A stretch of 64,000 bases of DNA from Corynebacterium propinquum DSM 44285. GTDB lineage: Bacteria; Actinomycetota; Actinomycetes; Mycobacteriales; Mycobacteriaceae. Positions 17,026-26,367 of this stretch are shown here, one piece after another. The position numbers and the translations under genes were made by a program. The stretch lies in the NCBI RefSeq assembly GCF_000375525.1, contig NZ_AQXC01000003.1, positions 124,001 through 188,000 on the forward strand. The letters are read 5' to 3'. How positions within the stretch are numbered: the first letter of the stretch is position 1; every line of letters starts with the position of its first letter. The notes under the pieces are model-generated. The model worked only from the letters and a program-made list of their open reading frames with translations. It made no database searches and was not told where the DNA came from.

Positions 17026-18009
17026 TTACGCGCTCAAAGCCATATCGACGTGTTGATATTTTTCGGCATAAGCAGCGGCTGCTTCTCGGACCCACGCTCC
17101 GTCACGGTGAGCTTGCCGACGACGTTGCATGCGCTGCGTGTTGCACGGACCAGAACCTTTGATCGTCGTGAAGAATTCGTCCCAGTCCAACTCTCCGAAG
17201 TCGTAATGACCACGCTCTTCATTCCATTTCAGGTCTGGATCTTCAAAGTGCAGCCCCAGTGCTTCAGCTTGGGGCACAATCATGTCGACGAAGCGCTGGC
17301 GCAATTCATCATTCGAGTGCCGCTTGATCTTCCACGCCATGGACTGTTGCGAATTTGGCGAGTTATCGTCGGTAGGACCAAACATCTGCAGCGCAGGCCC
17401 ATAGAACCGGTTAATTGCTTCTTGCGCCATCTGCTTTTGCTCTGGAGTGCCGTGCGACAACTCATACAAAATTTCCCAGCCTTGGCGTTGGTGGAAGGAT
17501 TCTTCTTTACAGATTCGCACCATCGCACGCCCATAAGGTGCATACGATGCACGGCAAAGCGGAACTTGATTGCAGATCGCTGCACCGTCGACAAGCCAGC
17601 CAATTGATCCAATATCTGCCCAGGTGCGTGCTGGATAGTTGAAGATTGAAGAGTACTTTGCACTGCCGTCGAGCAGTGCCTCGACCATGTCGTCCCGGGA
17701 AGTTCCAAGGGTTTCGGCTGCCGAATACAAATACAGCCCATGACCAGCTTCGTCCTGTACTTTCGCCATCAGAATAGCCTTGCGCTTCAACGACGGCGCC
17801 CGGGTGATCCAGTTGGCCTCCGGCTGCATGCCGATGATTTCTGAGTGTGCATGCTGCGACATTTGCCGCACCAAGGTCTTGCGGTATTTCTCCGGCATCC
17901 AGTCCGTCGGCTCAATGCGTGAATCGTCAGCGATGATCTGCTCGAAACGCTCTTGCCCCTGTTGATCCAACGTGGATGAGGTAGCCGTGTTGATGTCAGT
18001 TGCAGTCAT
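17026..18009 (-). CDS. paaA: PaaA: catalytic subunit of phenylacetyl-CoA epoxidase
   Basis: A 327-residue di-iron oxygenase subunit that makes the 1,2-epoxide of phenylacetyl-CoA. Iron-ligand motifs are visible as [14 protein letters not shown] and [15 protein letters not shown]. The length agrees with PaaA of other species (about 309-330). It is the first gene of the paaABCDEGJFH operon. A perfect-armed 18-bp palindrome lies 30 bp upstream of its ATG (18039-18056) and is a strong candidate for the PaaR operator. Confidence 0.96.
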   Translation of the reverse strand: MTATDINTATSSTLDQQGQERFEQIIADDSRIEPTDWMPEKYRKTLVRQMSQHAHSEIIGMQPEANWITRAPSLKRKAILMAKVQDEAGHGLYLYSAAETLGTSRDDMVEALLDGSAKYSSIFNYPARTWADIGSIGWLVDGAAICNQVPLCRASYAPYGRAMVRICKEESFHQRQGWEILYELSHGTPEQKQMAQEAINRFYGPALQMFGPTDDNSPNSQQSMAWKIKRHSNDELRQRFVDMIVPQAEALGLHFEDPDLKWNEERGHYDFGELDWDEFFTTIKGSGPCNTQRMQRRRQAHRDGAWVREAAAAYAEKYQHVDMALSA

Positions 18010-18038
18010 GGTTTCGCTCCTAAACCGATGGGATATTA

Positions 18039-18056
18039 ACTGATCGTTCGGTCAGT
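18039..18056. promoter_or_regulatory. PaaR operator candidate at paaA
   Basis: ACTGATCGTTCGGTCAGT is an 18-bp inverted repeat with ACTGA/TCAGT arms and near-complete inner symmetry. It sits immediately upstream of paaA. The same arms and length return upstream of paaK at 19618. TetR-type PaaR regulators of corynebacteria are known to bind ACT...AGT palindromes at paa promoters. Confidence 0.75.
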
Positions 18057-18214
18057 ATATGTGATAAGTGTGATCTGCGTCAAGTAATTTGCTTCTACTT
18101 TGAAAACAAACTCTTGACCAGCCATTTCTGGAGCAAAGTTAAACAGACAGCTGCTATCCCACGGCCTGTGGCACCCCTAAAAAGTGCCGTTATCGTAGCT
18201 CAACATTGCGCGAG

Positions 18215-18652
18215 CTATCGGGAATCGATCTGCCGGAAAGTTCCCCGGAACTCCGCCACTGTTTTGCCTGCAGGGTTTTTCACCGTCACATCGACGATTC
18301 CATGTTTGCCATACGCTTCCTGCAGCTTCGCCGTCGCCGTAACGATCTCACCTTGAAATGCAGGCCGCGCATAATGGATCGAGCAAAAAGCAGCCACCGC
18401 GGTTTTTCCCGCCGCGTTTGCCATGGCCGCAAAAATGGAATCCGCAAAAGTAAAAAGCATCCCACCCTGCGCAGATCCAAATCCATTACACATGTCCGGT
18501 CGGATCAGCATCTCGCCCGCAGCTGTTTCAGCTGTAATCCCCGTCAGCTTCATCCCCATCATCGCGCTGCATGCGTCTTTTGCAAACATTTCCCTCACGT
18601 GGCGAAATTCTTCAGTTTCTGCAACTCCCTGCACGATAATTTCAGATGTCAT
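18215..18652 (-). CDS. paaI: PaaI: hydroxyphenylacetyl-CoA-type thioesterase
   Basis: A 145-residue hotdog thioesterase of the PaaI group. It has the family's CNGFGSAQGGMLFTFADSIFAAMAN segment, in which the residues around GSAQGGM and the Asp six residues later form the active site. It is thought to release CoA when the pathway stalls, for example on ring-hydroxylated phenylacetyl-CoA. It is divergent from paaR and separated from paaA by the 200-bp operator region. Confidence 0.9.
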   Translation of the reverse strand: MTSEIIVQGVAETEEFRHVREMFAKDACSAMMGMKLTGITAETAAGEMLIRPDMCNGFGSAQGGMLFTFADSIFAAMANAAGKTAVAAFCSIHYARPAFQGEIVTATAKLQEAYGKHGIVDVTVKNPAGKTVAEFRGTFRQIDSR

Positions 18653-18853
18653 TCGTTCAATTCCATTCTTTTTGCTAGCTAAACTTTTTCTGGAATGAAA
18701 CCTACCACATTTTGCGATCTACATCACTATTTTGCTACAGTGTCCCGCCGACAGGCCTCACATGACAGAAAACCCAATCCTGCACAGAACAGCCTCGTGG
18801 TCTAACCTAAATGATTGGATTACATACAATACATTGCTTCCGGAGTAGCCCCG

Positions 18854-19498
18854 ATGACCGATCATTCAACCGCCGCCACGCCATCTTCACGGAACTCGCA
18901 ACCAACTCGCGGCCGCCCCGGAAATTCCAAGGACGACATCCTCAAAGCTGGAGTTCGGGAATTTAATCACCACGGCTATGAAGCAACCAGCATGGGCAAA
19001 CTTGCTCAAGCGTTAGGTCTAACCAAGTCAGCGATTTATCATCACGTGAATTCCAAGGAAGAGATCTTGGAATACGCAATCGATGTCGCACTGGACGGAT
19101 TAGACGGCGCATTTCAGGCAGGCACAGAAAGTGCCGACCCCGTCGAAAATTTACGACAAATCATCCGACATTCCACAGAGGTACTGTGCGCCAACCCTGA
19201 GGAAGTAACTCTCTTACTCCGGCTACGCGGTAATTCGCCGGTAGAAAACCAGGCCCTGCAACGCCGCAGAAATTATACCCAGACATTAGTGACAATGCTC
19301 CGCGAAGCGCAGGACAACGGAGATGTCGCACCGTCATTAGAACCCGCAACAGTAGGACGCCTGATCTTCGGCATGATCAACTCGATAACCGAATGGTATG
19401 CCCCGAACGGAACTCTTTCGGCAGATGAATTAGCGAAGACCATTGAGTCAGTGGTCTTTTCAGGAATTTCCACCAGCAACCCCCATCCACAGACATAA
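18854..19498 (+). CDS. paaR: PaaR: TetR-family repressor of the paa genes
   Basis: A 214-residue TetR regulator. After a disordered start with TRGRPGNSKDDILKAG comes the helix-turn-helix region YEATSMGKLAQALGLTKSAIYHHVNSKEEIL (about residues 38-70). The rest is a ligand-binding domain of the usual size. In corynebacteria and other actinobacteria a TetR-type PaaR represses paa genes and is released by phenylacetyl-CoA. I chose ATG 18854 with GGAG eight bases upstream; the TTG at 18815 has no such site. The gene is divergent from paaI and followed by paaK. Confidence 0.9.
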   Translation: MTDHSTAATPSSRNSQPTRGRPGNSKDDILKAGVREFNHHGYEATSMGKLAQALGLTKSAIYHHVNSKEEILEYAIDVALDGLDGAFQAGTESADPVENLRQIIRHSTEVLCANPEEVTLLLRLRGNSPVENQALQRRRNYTQTLVTMLREAQDNGDVAPSLEPATVGRLIFGMINSITEWYAPNGTLSADELAKTIESVVFSGISTSNPHPQT

Positions 19499-19617
19499 GT
19501 CTCCGTCTCGTCTCGCATGACGGGCACTGCCAGCAGTTTTCCTTCACTAAGCAAATTTTTTCCGGACAGTGTTTGTAATCACAAACAAAATGTGTAAGCT
19601 GACTCACAGGCCAATTT

Positions 19618-19635
19618 ACTGATTGATAGGTCAGT
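19618..19635. promoter_or_regulatory. PaaR operator candidate at paaK
   Basis: ACTGATTGATAGGTCAGT is an 18-bp inverted repeat with the same ACTGA/TCAGT arms as the paaA site. It lies 82 bp before the paaK start, as expected for an operator of the paaK-permease transcript. Confidence 0.72.
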
Positions 19636-19716
19636 TAATGCAGTTGGCGGCTTGCTCCCGCTGTTCACTCGGCGTATGGAGCACATCGCACTATTCCCCA
19701 GCGTGAAGGAAATCTC

Positions 19717-21027
19717 ATGACAGTTGCTACACCAAGTGACATCTATTCAGATCATCACGGTCCGCAGATGGGCATCGAATATGCCTCGCGTGACGAAATC
19801 ATCGCGCTACAAACTGCGCGCGCAAAAAATACCTTGCGCCACGCGTATTACAACGTGCCTCATTATCGCCAAGCTTTCAACGAGCAAGGTGTTCACCCGG
19901 ATGATTTTAAAGAACTATCAGATCTCGCCGCATTCCCTTTCACCGAAAAGGAAACACTGCGCAGTAACTATCCCTTCGGCATGTTCGCTGTAGAGCAAAG
20001 AAATGTCGCACGTATCCACGCATCTTCCGGCACCACCGGCCGTCCCACCGTCGTTGGCTACACCGAAAATGACATCCGCGTGTGGGCCTCATTGGTAGCG
20101 CGTTCTCTCCGAGCCGGCGGGATCTCCGCACGAGATAAAGTGCAGATCACTTTTGGCTACGGTCTTTTTACCGGTGGTTTAGGAGCTCATTACGGCGTAG
20201 AAGAGCTGGGATGCACGGCTATCCCTACTTCTGGTGGTCAGACCGACCGCCAAATCCAAATTATGCAAGATTTTCAACCGGACGCCATCTTAGGCACGCC
20301 GTCATACCTCCTCAACGTTCTCGACCAGATGCGCGCAAAAGGCTTGGACCCGCGCGAATCCAGCCTGCGGGTTGCGATCTGCGGTGCAGAGCCCTGGAGC
20401 GAAGGAATGCGTCGTGACCTGGAAGAAGGCTTTGGCATCGACGCCACAGATATCTACGGATTATCCGAAGTGATGGGGCCAGGCGTCGCACAAGAATGTG
20501 TGGAGACCAAGGATGGTTTAACTGTGTGGGAAGATCATTTCTACCCAGAAATTGTCGATCCAAAAACTTTACAGCCCGTACCTGACGGTGAAGTGGGAGA
20601 ACTCGTGATCACCCCGCTCACCAAAGAAGCATTCCCTATTATTCGCTACCGGACGCGCGATCTAACCCGGCTTCTTCCTGGTACTGCACGCTCGATGCGC
20701 AGGATCGACCGCATTTCCGCACGGAACGACGATATGATCATTTTACGCGGCGTGAACTGCTTCCCTTCACAATTCGAAGAACTCATCGTCGAAGATAAAA
20801 CACTGCGCCCTCGGTATCAATGCGTACTCGAAAAGCAGGGCCGAATGGATGCACTCACCCTGCTCATCGAACATGCGCCCAACGTTTCTGAATCCGAGAT
20901 CACCGCAGCACGAGACCAGCTTGGCAAAAAGATCAAGGACCGCATCGGTGTTTCCGTCAAGATCGACATTCGTGACCACGTTGATTGCGGCGAAGGAAAA
21001 GCTAAACGCATCGTCGACAATCGCTAA
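19717..21027 (+). CDS. paaK: Phenylacetate-CoA ligase
   Basis: A 436-residue ANL-superfamily ligase that activates phenylacetate to phenylacetyl-CoA with ATP, the first committed step and the source of the inducer. The AMP-binding motif is SSGTTGRPTVVGYT. The IYGLSEVMGPGVAQEC and HFYPEIVDP segments are the A5/A6-like parts of the family. Length and motifs are typical of PaaK. It is followed 53 bp later by the permease gene, so both probably share the promoter with the 19618 operator. Confidence 0.95.
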   Translation: MTVATPSDIYSDHHGPQMGIEYASRDEIIALQTARAKNTLRHAYYNVPHYRQAFNEQGVHPDDFKELSDLAAFPFTEKETLRSNYPFGMFAVEQRNVARIHASSGTTGRPTVVGYTENDIRVWASLVARSLRAGGISARDKVQITFGYGLFTGGLGAHYGVEELGCTAIPTSGGQTDRQIQIMQDFQPDAILGTPSYLLNVLDQMRAKGLDPRESSLRVAICGAEPWSEGMRRDLEEGFGIDATDIYGLSEVMGPGVAQECVETKDGLTVWEDHFYPEIVDPKTLQPVPDGEVGELVITPLTKEAFPIIRYRTRDLTRLLPGTARSMRRIDRISARNDDMIILRGVNCFPSQFEELIVEDKTLRPRYQCVLEKQGRMDALTLLIEHAPNVSESEITAARDQLGKKIKDRIGVSVKIDIRDHVDCGEGKAKRIVDNR

Positions 21028-21080
21028 GTCAAAAATCCAGTTTTACCGCGCCTAGCGCCCGAACCCCATGAGGCACCATC

Positions 21081-22400
21081 ATGACAACACAAGCCCCAGC
21101 TTCATCAAAGAAGCTCACGAAAGAGCATAAGAAAGTGCTCGCCGGTTCCGTAGCTGGTACCACTATCGAATGGTTCGACTTCTTTATCTACGCACAAGCG
21201 GCAGGACTGGTTTTTGCCACCTTGTACTTCGATCCAGTCGGTAACAACAACCCATCTTTGGCGCAGATTATTTCCTGGGCCTCACTCGGAATCTCATTCC
21301 TGTTTCGCCCATTAGGCGCGGTTTTGGCTGGGTACCTCGGCGATCGATTCGGCAGAAAGATTGTCTTGGTCCTTACCCTCGCAGGAATGGGAGGAGCAAC
21401 TGTTGCCATTGGCTTCCTACCGACATACAGCTCAATAGGGATGGCTGCCCCGATCATCCTGGTTCTGCTGCGCATCCTCCAAGGATTATCCGCTGGCGGT
21501 GAATGGGGAGGCGCAGCAATGCTCGCTGTTGAACACGCACCTCAAGGCCGACGCGGATATTTTGGATCGTTCCCGCAATTCGGTGTACCTGCAGGAATGC
21601 TCTTGGCGACGATCTTTATGTTAATCCTTTCGTCTATCCTCAGCCAAGAACAGTTTCTTGAATGGGGTTGGCGTATCCCATTCATTTCTTCGATCGTCCT
21701 TATCGTAATTGCGTTTTGGATTCGCGCATTGGTTGCGGAGTCCCCAGTATTCGCTGAAATGCAAAAGCTGAAGCAGCGTTCCTCGGCCCCTGTCCGCGTA
21801 CTTTTCAAGAATCACACGCCAACCGTCATCAAAGCGGCCTTGATTTTCGCTGGTAACAACGCCGCTGGTTACTTGATCATCGCTTATTTCACCTCGTATG
21901 CAACTGGAGTTGTTGGACACAGCCGCACCTCCGCACTATTCGTTGCATTGCTTGGTGCTATCGCATGGCTCGTCGGCATGTACATCTCAGGTGGCCTGTC
22001 TGACCAAGTCGGCCGGAAAAAGCTCTTCACCATCGGTTACATCCTGCTGGCTTTATGGGCAGTTCCTACGTTCATGCTCATCGACACAGGATCACTATTC
22101 CTCTACGCCTTCGCGATCATTGTCATGGGTCTTCTGCTCGGGCCATCGTATGCTCCACAATCCGCGATGTATGCAGAAATGTTCCCCGTCAGCGTTCGTC
22201 TTTCAGGCGTATCCATCGGCTACGCACTCGGGTCAATCATCGGTGGCGCATTCGCTCCGATGATTTCGGAAATGGTCTTTAACGCCACCGGAACCTCGAT
22301 TTCTATCGGTGTCTATATTGCGGTGGTTTGTGTAATCTCCTTGATCGCCGTTCGCACTGTGCCAAACGGCATCCAGGATCGCGATCTCCACGCACACTAA
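21081..22400 (+). CDS. MFS permease (MHS group), probably for phenylacetate
   Basis: A 439-residue, 12-helix major facilitator of the metabolite:H+ symporter group. It has the group's start GSVAGTTIEWFDFFIYAQAA and the cytoplasmic loop GYLGDRFGRK between helices 2 and 3, repeated as SDQVGRKKLF between helices 8 and 9. Its position just after paaK, before a strong terminator, suggests phenylacetate uptake. Relatives carry shikimate, benzoate or proline betaine, so the substrate is inferred from context. It resembles the permease at 32324, which sits in the hydroxyphenylacetate cluster. Confidence 0.82.
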   Translation: MTTQAPASSKKLTKEHKKVLAGSVAGTTIEWFDFFIYAQAAGLVFATLYFDPVGNNNPSLAQIISWASLGISFLFRPLGAVLAGYLGDRFGRKIVLVLTLAGMGGATVAIGFLPTYSSIGMAAPIILVLLRILQGLSAGGEWGGAAMLAVEHAPQGRRGYFGSFPQFGVPAGMLLATIFMLILSSILSQEQFLEWGWRIPFISSIVLIVIAFWIRALVAESPVFAEMQKLKQRSSAPVRVLFKNHTPTVIKAALIFAGNNAAGYLIIAYFTSYATGVVGHSRTSALFVALLGAIAWLVGMYISGGLSDQVGRKKLFTIGYILLALWAVPTFMLIDTGSLFLYAFAIIVMGLLLGPSYAPQSAMYAEMFPVSVRLSGVSIGYALGSIIGGAFAPMISEMVFNATGTSISIGVYIAVVCVISLIAVRTVPNGIQDRDLHAH

Positions 22401-22409
22401 TGCTGCCCA

Positions 22410-22434
22410 GCTATTCACTTATTCTGTGAATAGC
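22410..22434. terminator. Hairpin after the paaK-permease transcript
   Basis: GCTATTCAC and GTGAATAGC pair around a 7-base loop just after the permease stop. There is no long T-run, so it may stabilise the mRNA end rather than stop transcription by itself. Confidence 0.45.
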
Positions 22435-22452
22435 TAACGGCTGCTGGCTTCA

Positions 22453-22493
22453 GGCTGCACTAGAACCCTTTCTCTAGTGCAGCCTTTTCGTTT
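22453..22493 (+). terminator. Intrinsic terminator of the paa region
   Basis: A perfect 12-bp stem (GGCTGCACTAGA with TCTAGTGCAGCC), an 8-base loop and a T-rich tail (TTTTCGTTTT). This is the clearest factor-independent terminator in this part of the window and ends the paaK-permease transcript. Confidence 0.85.
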
Positions 22494-22515
22494 TCGCAAG
22501 CCCGATAAAATTCGC

Positions 22516-23220
22516 TTAATTCCCCAAGTAGGTATATTCAAAGCGTTCGCCAATACTCACAGCATCAGTAATGATGTCCTGCGCATTGGCGGATCCCGCG
22601 CATATTGTCATCAACGGTAAATCAGGCGACTCCGACTGCATCTGTTGCCAGGCATAGCTTAAGGCACGTAGAGTTTCTGCATCGGCATCCTGCACGTCAT
22701 CAATTAACAGAATAGCTCCGCTGTTAACTACTCGCTCTTGTTCGCCAACGAACGAAATCACTTCTTGTAACTGTCGAGACAGACTAGCTCGAAAACGAGA
22801 CATAGGGGACTCAGCGATACCGGCAGCTTCCACGCCGCGATCACAGAAACTTTTAGAAGTTCGTTCCAGCAATTCCGAGAATGTCTGACGCGCCGATTCT
22901 GTCCAAGTGCCACTAATACGTCCACATTCCCGCAATAAGGAATCTAAAAATGCCCCATGAACAGCAGATACCCAGATTGTTGAGAAGTTCCGTTTCTCCG
23001 CCAATTTTTGCACGCCTCGAAGAAACATAGTCTTATCGGCGTCTCGAGCCCCTACGAAAACTTTAATGCGGCCCTCTAACCCCGGATCATCGGACATGAA
23101 GACGAGCGTGCGTTCTATATTTTCTAATTCACGTTGTCGGCTAGTTAGATGGTCAGCGTCATGCCTCGGCGCATGAGGGCCACGCTGCATCATCTTTCTC
23201 TCCGGTTTCTGGTTTGTCAT
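22516..23220 (-). pseudogene. Truncated AAA-type ATPase with degenerate Walker A
   Basis: A 234-residue frame resembling the N-terminal half of an AAA/ORC-like ATPase. Walker B looks fine (ILLIDDVQDAD), but the P-loop reads GARDADKT (about 57-64), where the conserved Gly before Lys-Thr is Asp. The frame ends right after ERFEYTYLGN, where I would expect the sensor and lid region to continue. It stands alone, between the paa terminator and the aldehyde dehydrogenase, without a repeat array like those of the DUF4143 ATPases. It may be a decayed gene or a short ATP-binding-dead regulator. Family placement is tentative. Confidence 0.5.
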
Positions 23221-23366
23221 TCAATGAATATCAATTTCATCAGATTAAACTTGAAGGCTCAAGTCTTAGGCAGGCCGTCGCCATTTCTGCACGCCCTGCT
23301 TACGCACTGTTCACCCTGTTGATAAAAAGGCAATCGAAACCGTTGAGCTCTGGTGAGAATGAACAT

Positions 23367-23380
23367 AATCATATATGATT
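23367..23380. promoter_or_regulatory. 14-bp palindrome upstream of the aldehyde dehydrogenase
   Basis: AATCATATATGATT is a perfect palindrome 47 bp before the gene start. Thirteen of its 14 bases recur upstream of the flavin hydroxylase (33779), and a variant lies in the hpaG/permease promoter (32160). Probable operator of the GntR-type regulator at 29901. Confidence 0.55.
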
Positions 23381-23427
23381 GACCTCACATAAATCGTGCT
23401 TCTTTTCTGGAAACTAAGGAGTTCCCC

Positions 23428-24852
23428 GTGTCTGAAACCCACACCCTCACCACCTACGACGCCATTATGAACGCCATCACCACCAATGATGGTGGTGGCA
23501 CCAAGATCCACAACCCCGCCACCGGCGAGCTGGTCGGCAGCTACCAGGTCCACGACAACAACGACCTCAACGACGCTGTGGCTGCCGCACGTGCCGCACA
23601 ACCAAACTGGGAAGCCCAAGGCGATCACGCCCGCTGCGAACTGCTCAACAAATTCGCCGATGCCATCGAGCAAGCCGCCGAGCCACTGGCCACACTGCTC
23701 TCACAAGAACAAGGCAAACCACTCAACGGACCCAACGCCCGCTTCGAGGTAGGCGCATGTGCCGCCTGGCTGCGGGCAACCGCCTCGTTTGAATCACCGG
23801 ATTACACCGCCGTTGATGATGACATCACCGCTACTGTGCACTACCGGCCCCTGGGTGTTGTCGGCGCGATTGGTCCATGGAACTGGCCGATGATGATCAC
23901 CATCTGGCAAATCGCCCCAGCGCTACGCATGGGCAACACCGTCGTCGTCAAGCCATCCGGCTACACCCCGCTATCGGTCAGTGCGCTGGTTGCTATTGCC
24001 AATACCGTGTTGCCGCAGGACGTGCTGCATATCGTTACTGGTGATGGTGGGGTTGGTGCAGCACTGACAACCCACCCAGGCATCGACAAGATCATGTTTA
24101 CTGGTTCGACTGAAACCGGCAAGAAAATCATCGAGGCTTCTGCCAACAACATCACCCGCCTGACCCTGGAGCTTGGCGGTAACGATGCTGCCGTAGTGCT
24201 TGACGACGTCGACCCGGAAGCGATTGCCGAAGACTTGTTCTGGGGTGCGTTTATCAACACCGGGCAAACCTGTGCTGCAGCTAAGCGTATCTACGTTCCG
24301 GATGCGATCTATGATGAGGTGGCCGAGGCCTTGGTGGCTATTGCGAAAAAGATGCCGATGGGCAATGGTCTGGATGAGAACAACGTGCTAGGCCCGCTGC
24401 AGAATAAAGCGCAGTTCGACATTGTCGACGGTTTGGTCAAAGCCGCAAAAGATGGTGGTGGGCGTGTGCTAGTTGGTGGTGATCCGGATTATGATGCGCC
24501 GGGGTTTTTCTATCCGGTAACGATCGTGGCGGATATTGATCCGGATAACCCATTGGTTGCGCAAGAGCAGTTTGGCCCGGCTGTGCCGTTGATTCGTTAT
24601 TCTGAGTTGGATCAGGCGATTGCGTGGGCGAATAGTTTGGATGTGGGGTTGGGTGCGTCGGTGTGGTCGGCGGATGCGCAGAAAGCCCGCGAGGTGGCTG
24701 CCCGCCTGCAGGCTGGGACGGTGTGGATTAATAAGCATGGTGCGGTGGATCCGCGGGTGCCGTTTGGTGGTATTAAATCTTCTGGTTATGGGGTGGAGTT
24801 TGGTACTGAGGGGTTGAAGGGTTTGGCGTATCCACAAGCAATCAACACTTAG
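23428..24852 (+). CDS. NAD-dependent aldehyde dehydrogenase
   Basis: A 474-residue aldehyde dehydrogenase. Catalytic Glu is in TLELGGNDAAVVL and catalytic Cys in FINTGQTCAAAKRIYV. The NAD-binding GSTETGKKI and the PFGGIKSSGYGVEFG C-terminal signature are intact. The start is GTG 23428 with AAGGAG six bases upstream. The palindrome before it also occurs at the hydroxyphenylacetate genes 10 kb away, so a role there, for example oxidation of an aryl-acetaldehyde or of succinate semialdehyde from HpaI, is plausible. The substrate cannot be read from the protein. Confidence 0.85.
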   Translation: MSETHTLTTYDAIMNAITTNDGGGTKIHNPATGELVGSYQVHDNNDLNDAVAAARAAQPNWEAQGDHARCELLNKFADAIEQAAEPLATLLSQEQGKPLNGPNARFEVGACAAWLRATASFESPDYTAVDDDITATVHYRPLGVVGAIGPWNWPMMITIWQIAPALRMGNTVVVKPSGYTPLSVSALVAIANTVLPQDVLHIVTGDGGVGAALTTHPGIDKIMFTGSTETGKKIIEASANNITRLTLELGGNDAAVVLDDVDPEAIAEDLFWGAFINTGQTCAAAKRIYVPDAIYDEVAEALVAIAKKMPMGNGLDENNVLGPLQNKAQFDIVDGLVKAAKDGGGRVLVGGDPDYDAPGFFYPVTIVADIDPDNPLVAQEQFGPAVPLIRYSELDQAIAWANSLDVGLGASVWSADAQKAREVAARLQAGTVWINKHGAVDPRVPFGGIKSSGYGVEFGTEGLKGLAYPQAINT

Positions 24853-24908
24853 CACGAACCGCTACAGAGCTGAGAAACTAACCAGAAAACCAGCCATAAT
24901 GGGTTGGC

Positions 24909-25574
24909 ATGAAGGTCATCTCCACCAACGTCGCCGTCCGTCGTGCCGATCCGAGTGGGCGCCATGACTACACAGGCATCGACAAACAGCCGCAGCCCGC
25001 GATCGAACTCAAAATTCCCGGCCCACACTACGGCGATGGTTCGGGTATCCACGGTGATTCCATCGGCGACCACCAACACCACGGTGGCGCCGACAAGGCT
25101 GTGTACGCCTTCGCGCGCGAAGAACTCGATTACTGGGAAACCGCACTGCACCGTGAATTCCGTGACGGATTCTTCGGCGAAAACCTCACCACCAGCGGAA
25201 TCAACCTGGCGGAACTGCTGATCAACCAACAAATAAAAATTGGCGATGCACTGCTAGAAGTGTCTATCCCCCGCAGCCCTTGCGCCACGTTCGCCGGCTG
25301 GATCAACGCACAAGGTTTTCTGAAATCCTTCACCGACCACGGAGACTGCGGCGCATACTTCCGCATCATCACGCCCGGCACAATCGCCGCAGGTGACAGC
25401 ATGGAATTCGTCGGCAAGCCAGACCACGACGTGACCATGGGGATGGCCTTCCGCGCGAAAATGGGCGATATGGAACTAGCCCGCCACGTCGTCAAGATCG
25501 GCTGCCTGGCGCCAGTGCATCACGAACAACTGTGCGCAAAAGTCGCCAAATACGACGCGCGGCAGCAGCGCTAA
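24909..25574 (+). CDS. MOSC-domain protein (YiiM-like)
   Basis: A 221-residue MOSC-domain protein similar in layout to YiiM. These proteins bind molybdenum cofactor and some reduce N-hydroxylated compounds. The region DHQHHGGADKAVYAFAREEL, the GENLTT segment and the conserved Cys in PRSPCATFAGW are all present. It is a single-gene unit 56 bp after the aldehyde dehydrogenase and convergent with hpaI. Electron partners are not nearby. The family is clear; the substrate is unknown. Confidence 0.85.
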   Translation: MKVISTNVAVRRADPSGRHDYTGIDKQPQPAIELKIPGPHYGDGSGIHGDSIGDHQHHGGADKAVYAFAREELDYWETALHREFRDGFFGENLTTSGINLAELLINQQIKIGDALLEVSIPRSPCATFAGWINAQGFLKSFTDHGDCGAYFRIITPGTIAAGDSMEFVGKPDHDVTMGMAFRAKMGDMELARHVVKIGCLAPVHHEQLCAKVAKYDARQQR

Positions 25575-25587
25575 GGCAACCGCTTGC

Positions 25588-26367
25588 CTATTTCACAAAC
25601 TTATCCGCTAAGCCCCGGGCCGCACCAGCAAGCAGCTGCACGTCAGCGCCGACCAGGACAAATGACGCGCCGGCGTCCAAATAAGCTTGCGCCTGCTCCA
25701 AATTAAAAGCATTCACGCCAACGGGTTTGCCCGCATCCTGGCATGCCTTCATCGCACGGGAGACGGCATCCAGCACATCTGGGTGAGTCTGCTGGCCCAG
25801 CACGCCCATCGAGGCAGCCAGGTCAGAAGGCCCAATGAACAACTGATCCACGCCATCAACGGCGGCGATCTCTGCCGCGTTGTCCACGGCAGTCGCCGAT
25901 TCCAGCTGGATAGTCAGGCTCACCAGGTCAGATGCATTTTGCAGGTAATCTTCCACGGCATTCCACCGCGACGAACGTGCCAACGCGGCACCGACCCCGC
26001 GCACGCCTCGCGGCGGGTAGTGCATAGCGGCCACCGCATCGCGGGCTTGCTCAGCGGTATCCACCATCGGCACCATGAGATTCTGCGCACCGAGATCCAG
26101 GTACTGCTTAATCAAAGCGGTATCGCCCACCGGCACGCGCACCACGCGGGTCGCACCATACGCATCAGTGGCACGCAGCAGATCAGTGACGGTTTCCAAA
26201 CTATACGGCGAGTGCTCGCCGTCGACAAGCAGCCAATCAAAGCCTGCGGAAGCAACGATTTCTGCCGCGACCGGCGAGCCCGAAGAAATCCACGCGCCGA
26301 CCTGCGGGCCGGATTCTTGTTGCAGCTGCTGGGCAAACGTGCGGGGCAGTTTTACTGGAATCGGCAT
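25588..26367 (-). CDS. hpaI: HpaI: 4-hydroxy-2-oxoheptanedioate aldolase
   Basis: A 259-residue class II aldolase of the HpcH/HpaI family. It splits 4-hydroxy-2-oxoheptane-1,7-dioate into pyruvate and succinate semialdehyde, the last step of the homoprotocatechuate route. The catalytic His is in LLVDGEHSPYS, and the metal ligands are the Glu in TIQLESATAV and the Asp in FIGPSDLAASMG. I moved the start to ATG 26367 (AGGAA upstream); it overlaps the hpaH end by 16 bp, which suggests coupling. It ends the hpa operon. Confidence 0.92.
   Translation of the reverse strand: MPIPVKLPRTFAQQLQQESGPQVGAWISSGSPVAAEIVASAGFDWLLVDGEHSPYSLETVTDLLRATDAYGATRVVRVPVGDTALIKQYLDLGAQNLMVPMVDTAEQARDAVAAMHYPPRGVRGVGAALARSSRWNAVEDYLQNASDLVSLTIQLESATAVDNAAEIAAVDGVDQLFIGPSDLAASMGVLGQQTHPDVLDAVSRAMKACQDAGKPVGVNAFNLEQAQAYLDAGASFVLVGADVQLLAGAARGLADKFVK

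Noticed and set aside
18061-18080. GlxR (CRP-type) site near paaA
   Set aside because: TGTGATAAGTGTGATC has one good half only; the second half does not match TCACA.
24849-25232. Minus-strand frame antisense to the MOSC gene
   Set aside because: Shadow of the strongly supported plus-strand gene; no family features.
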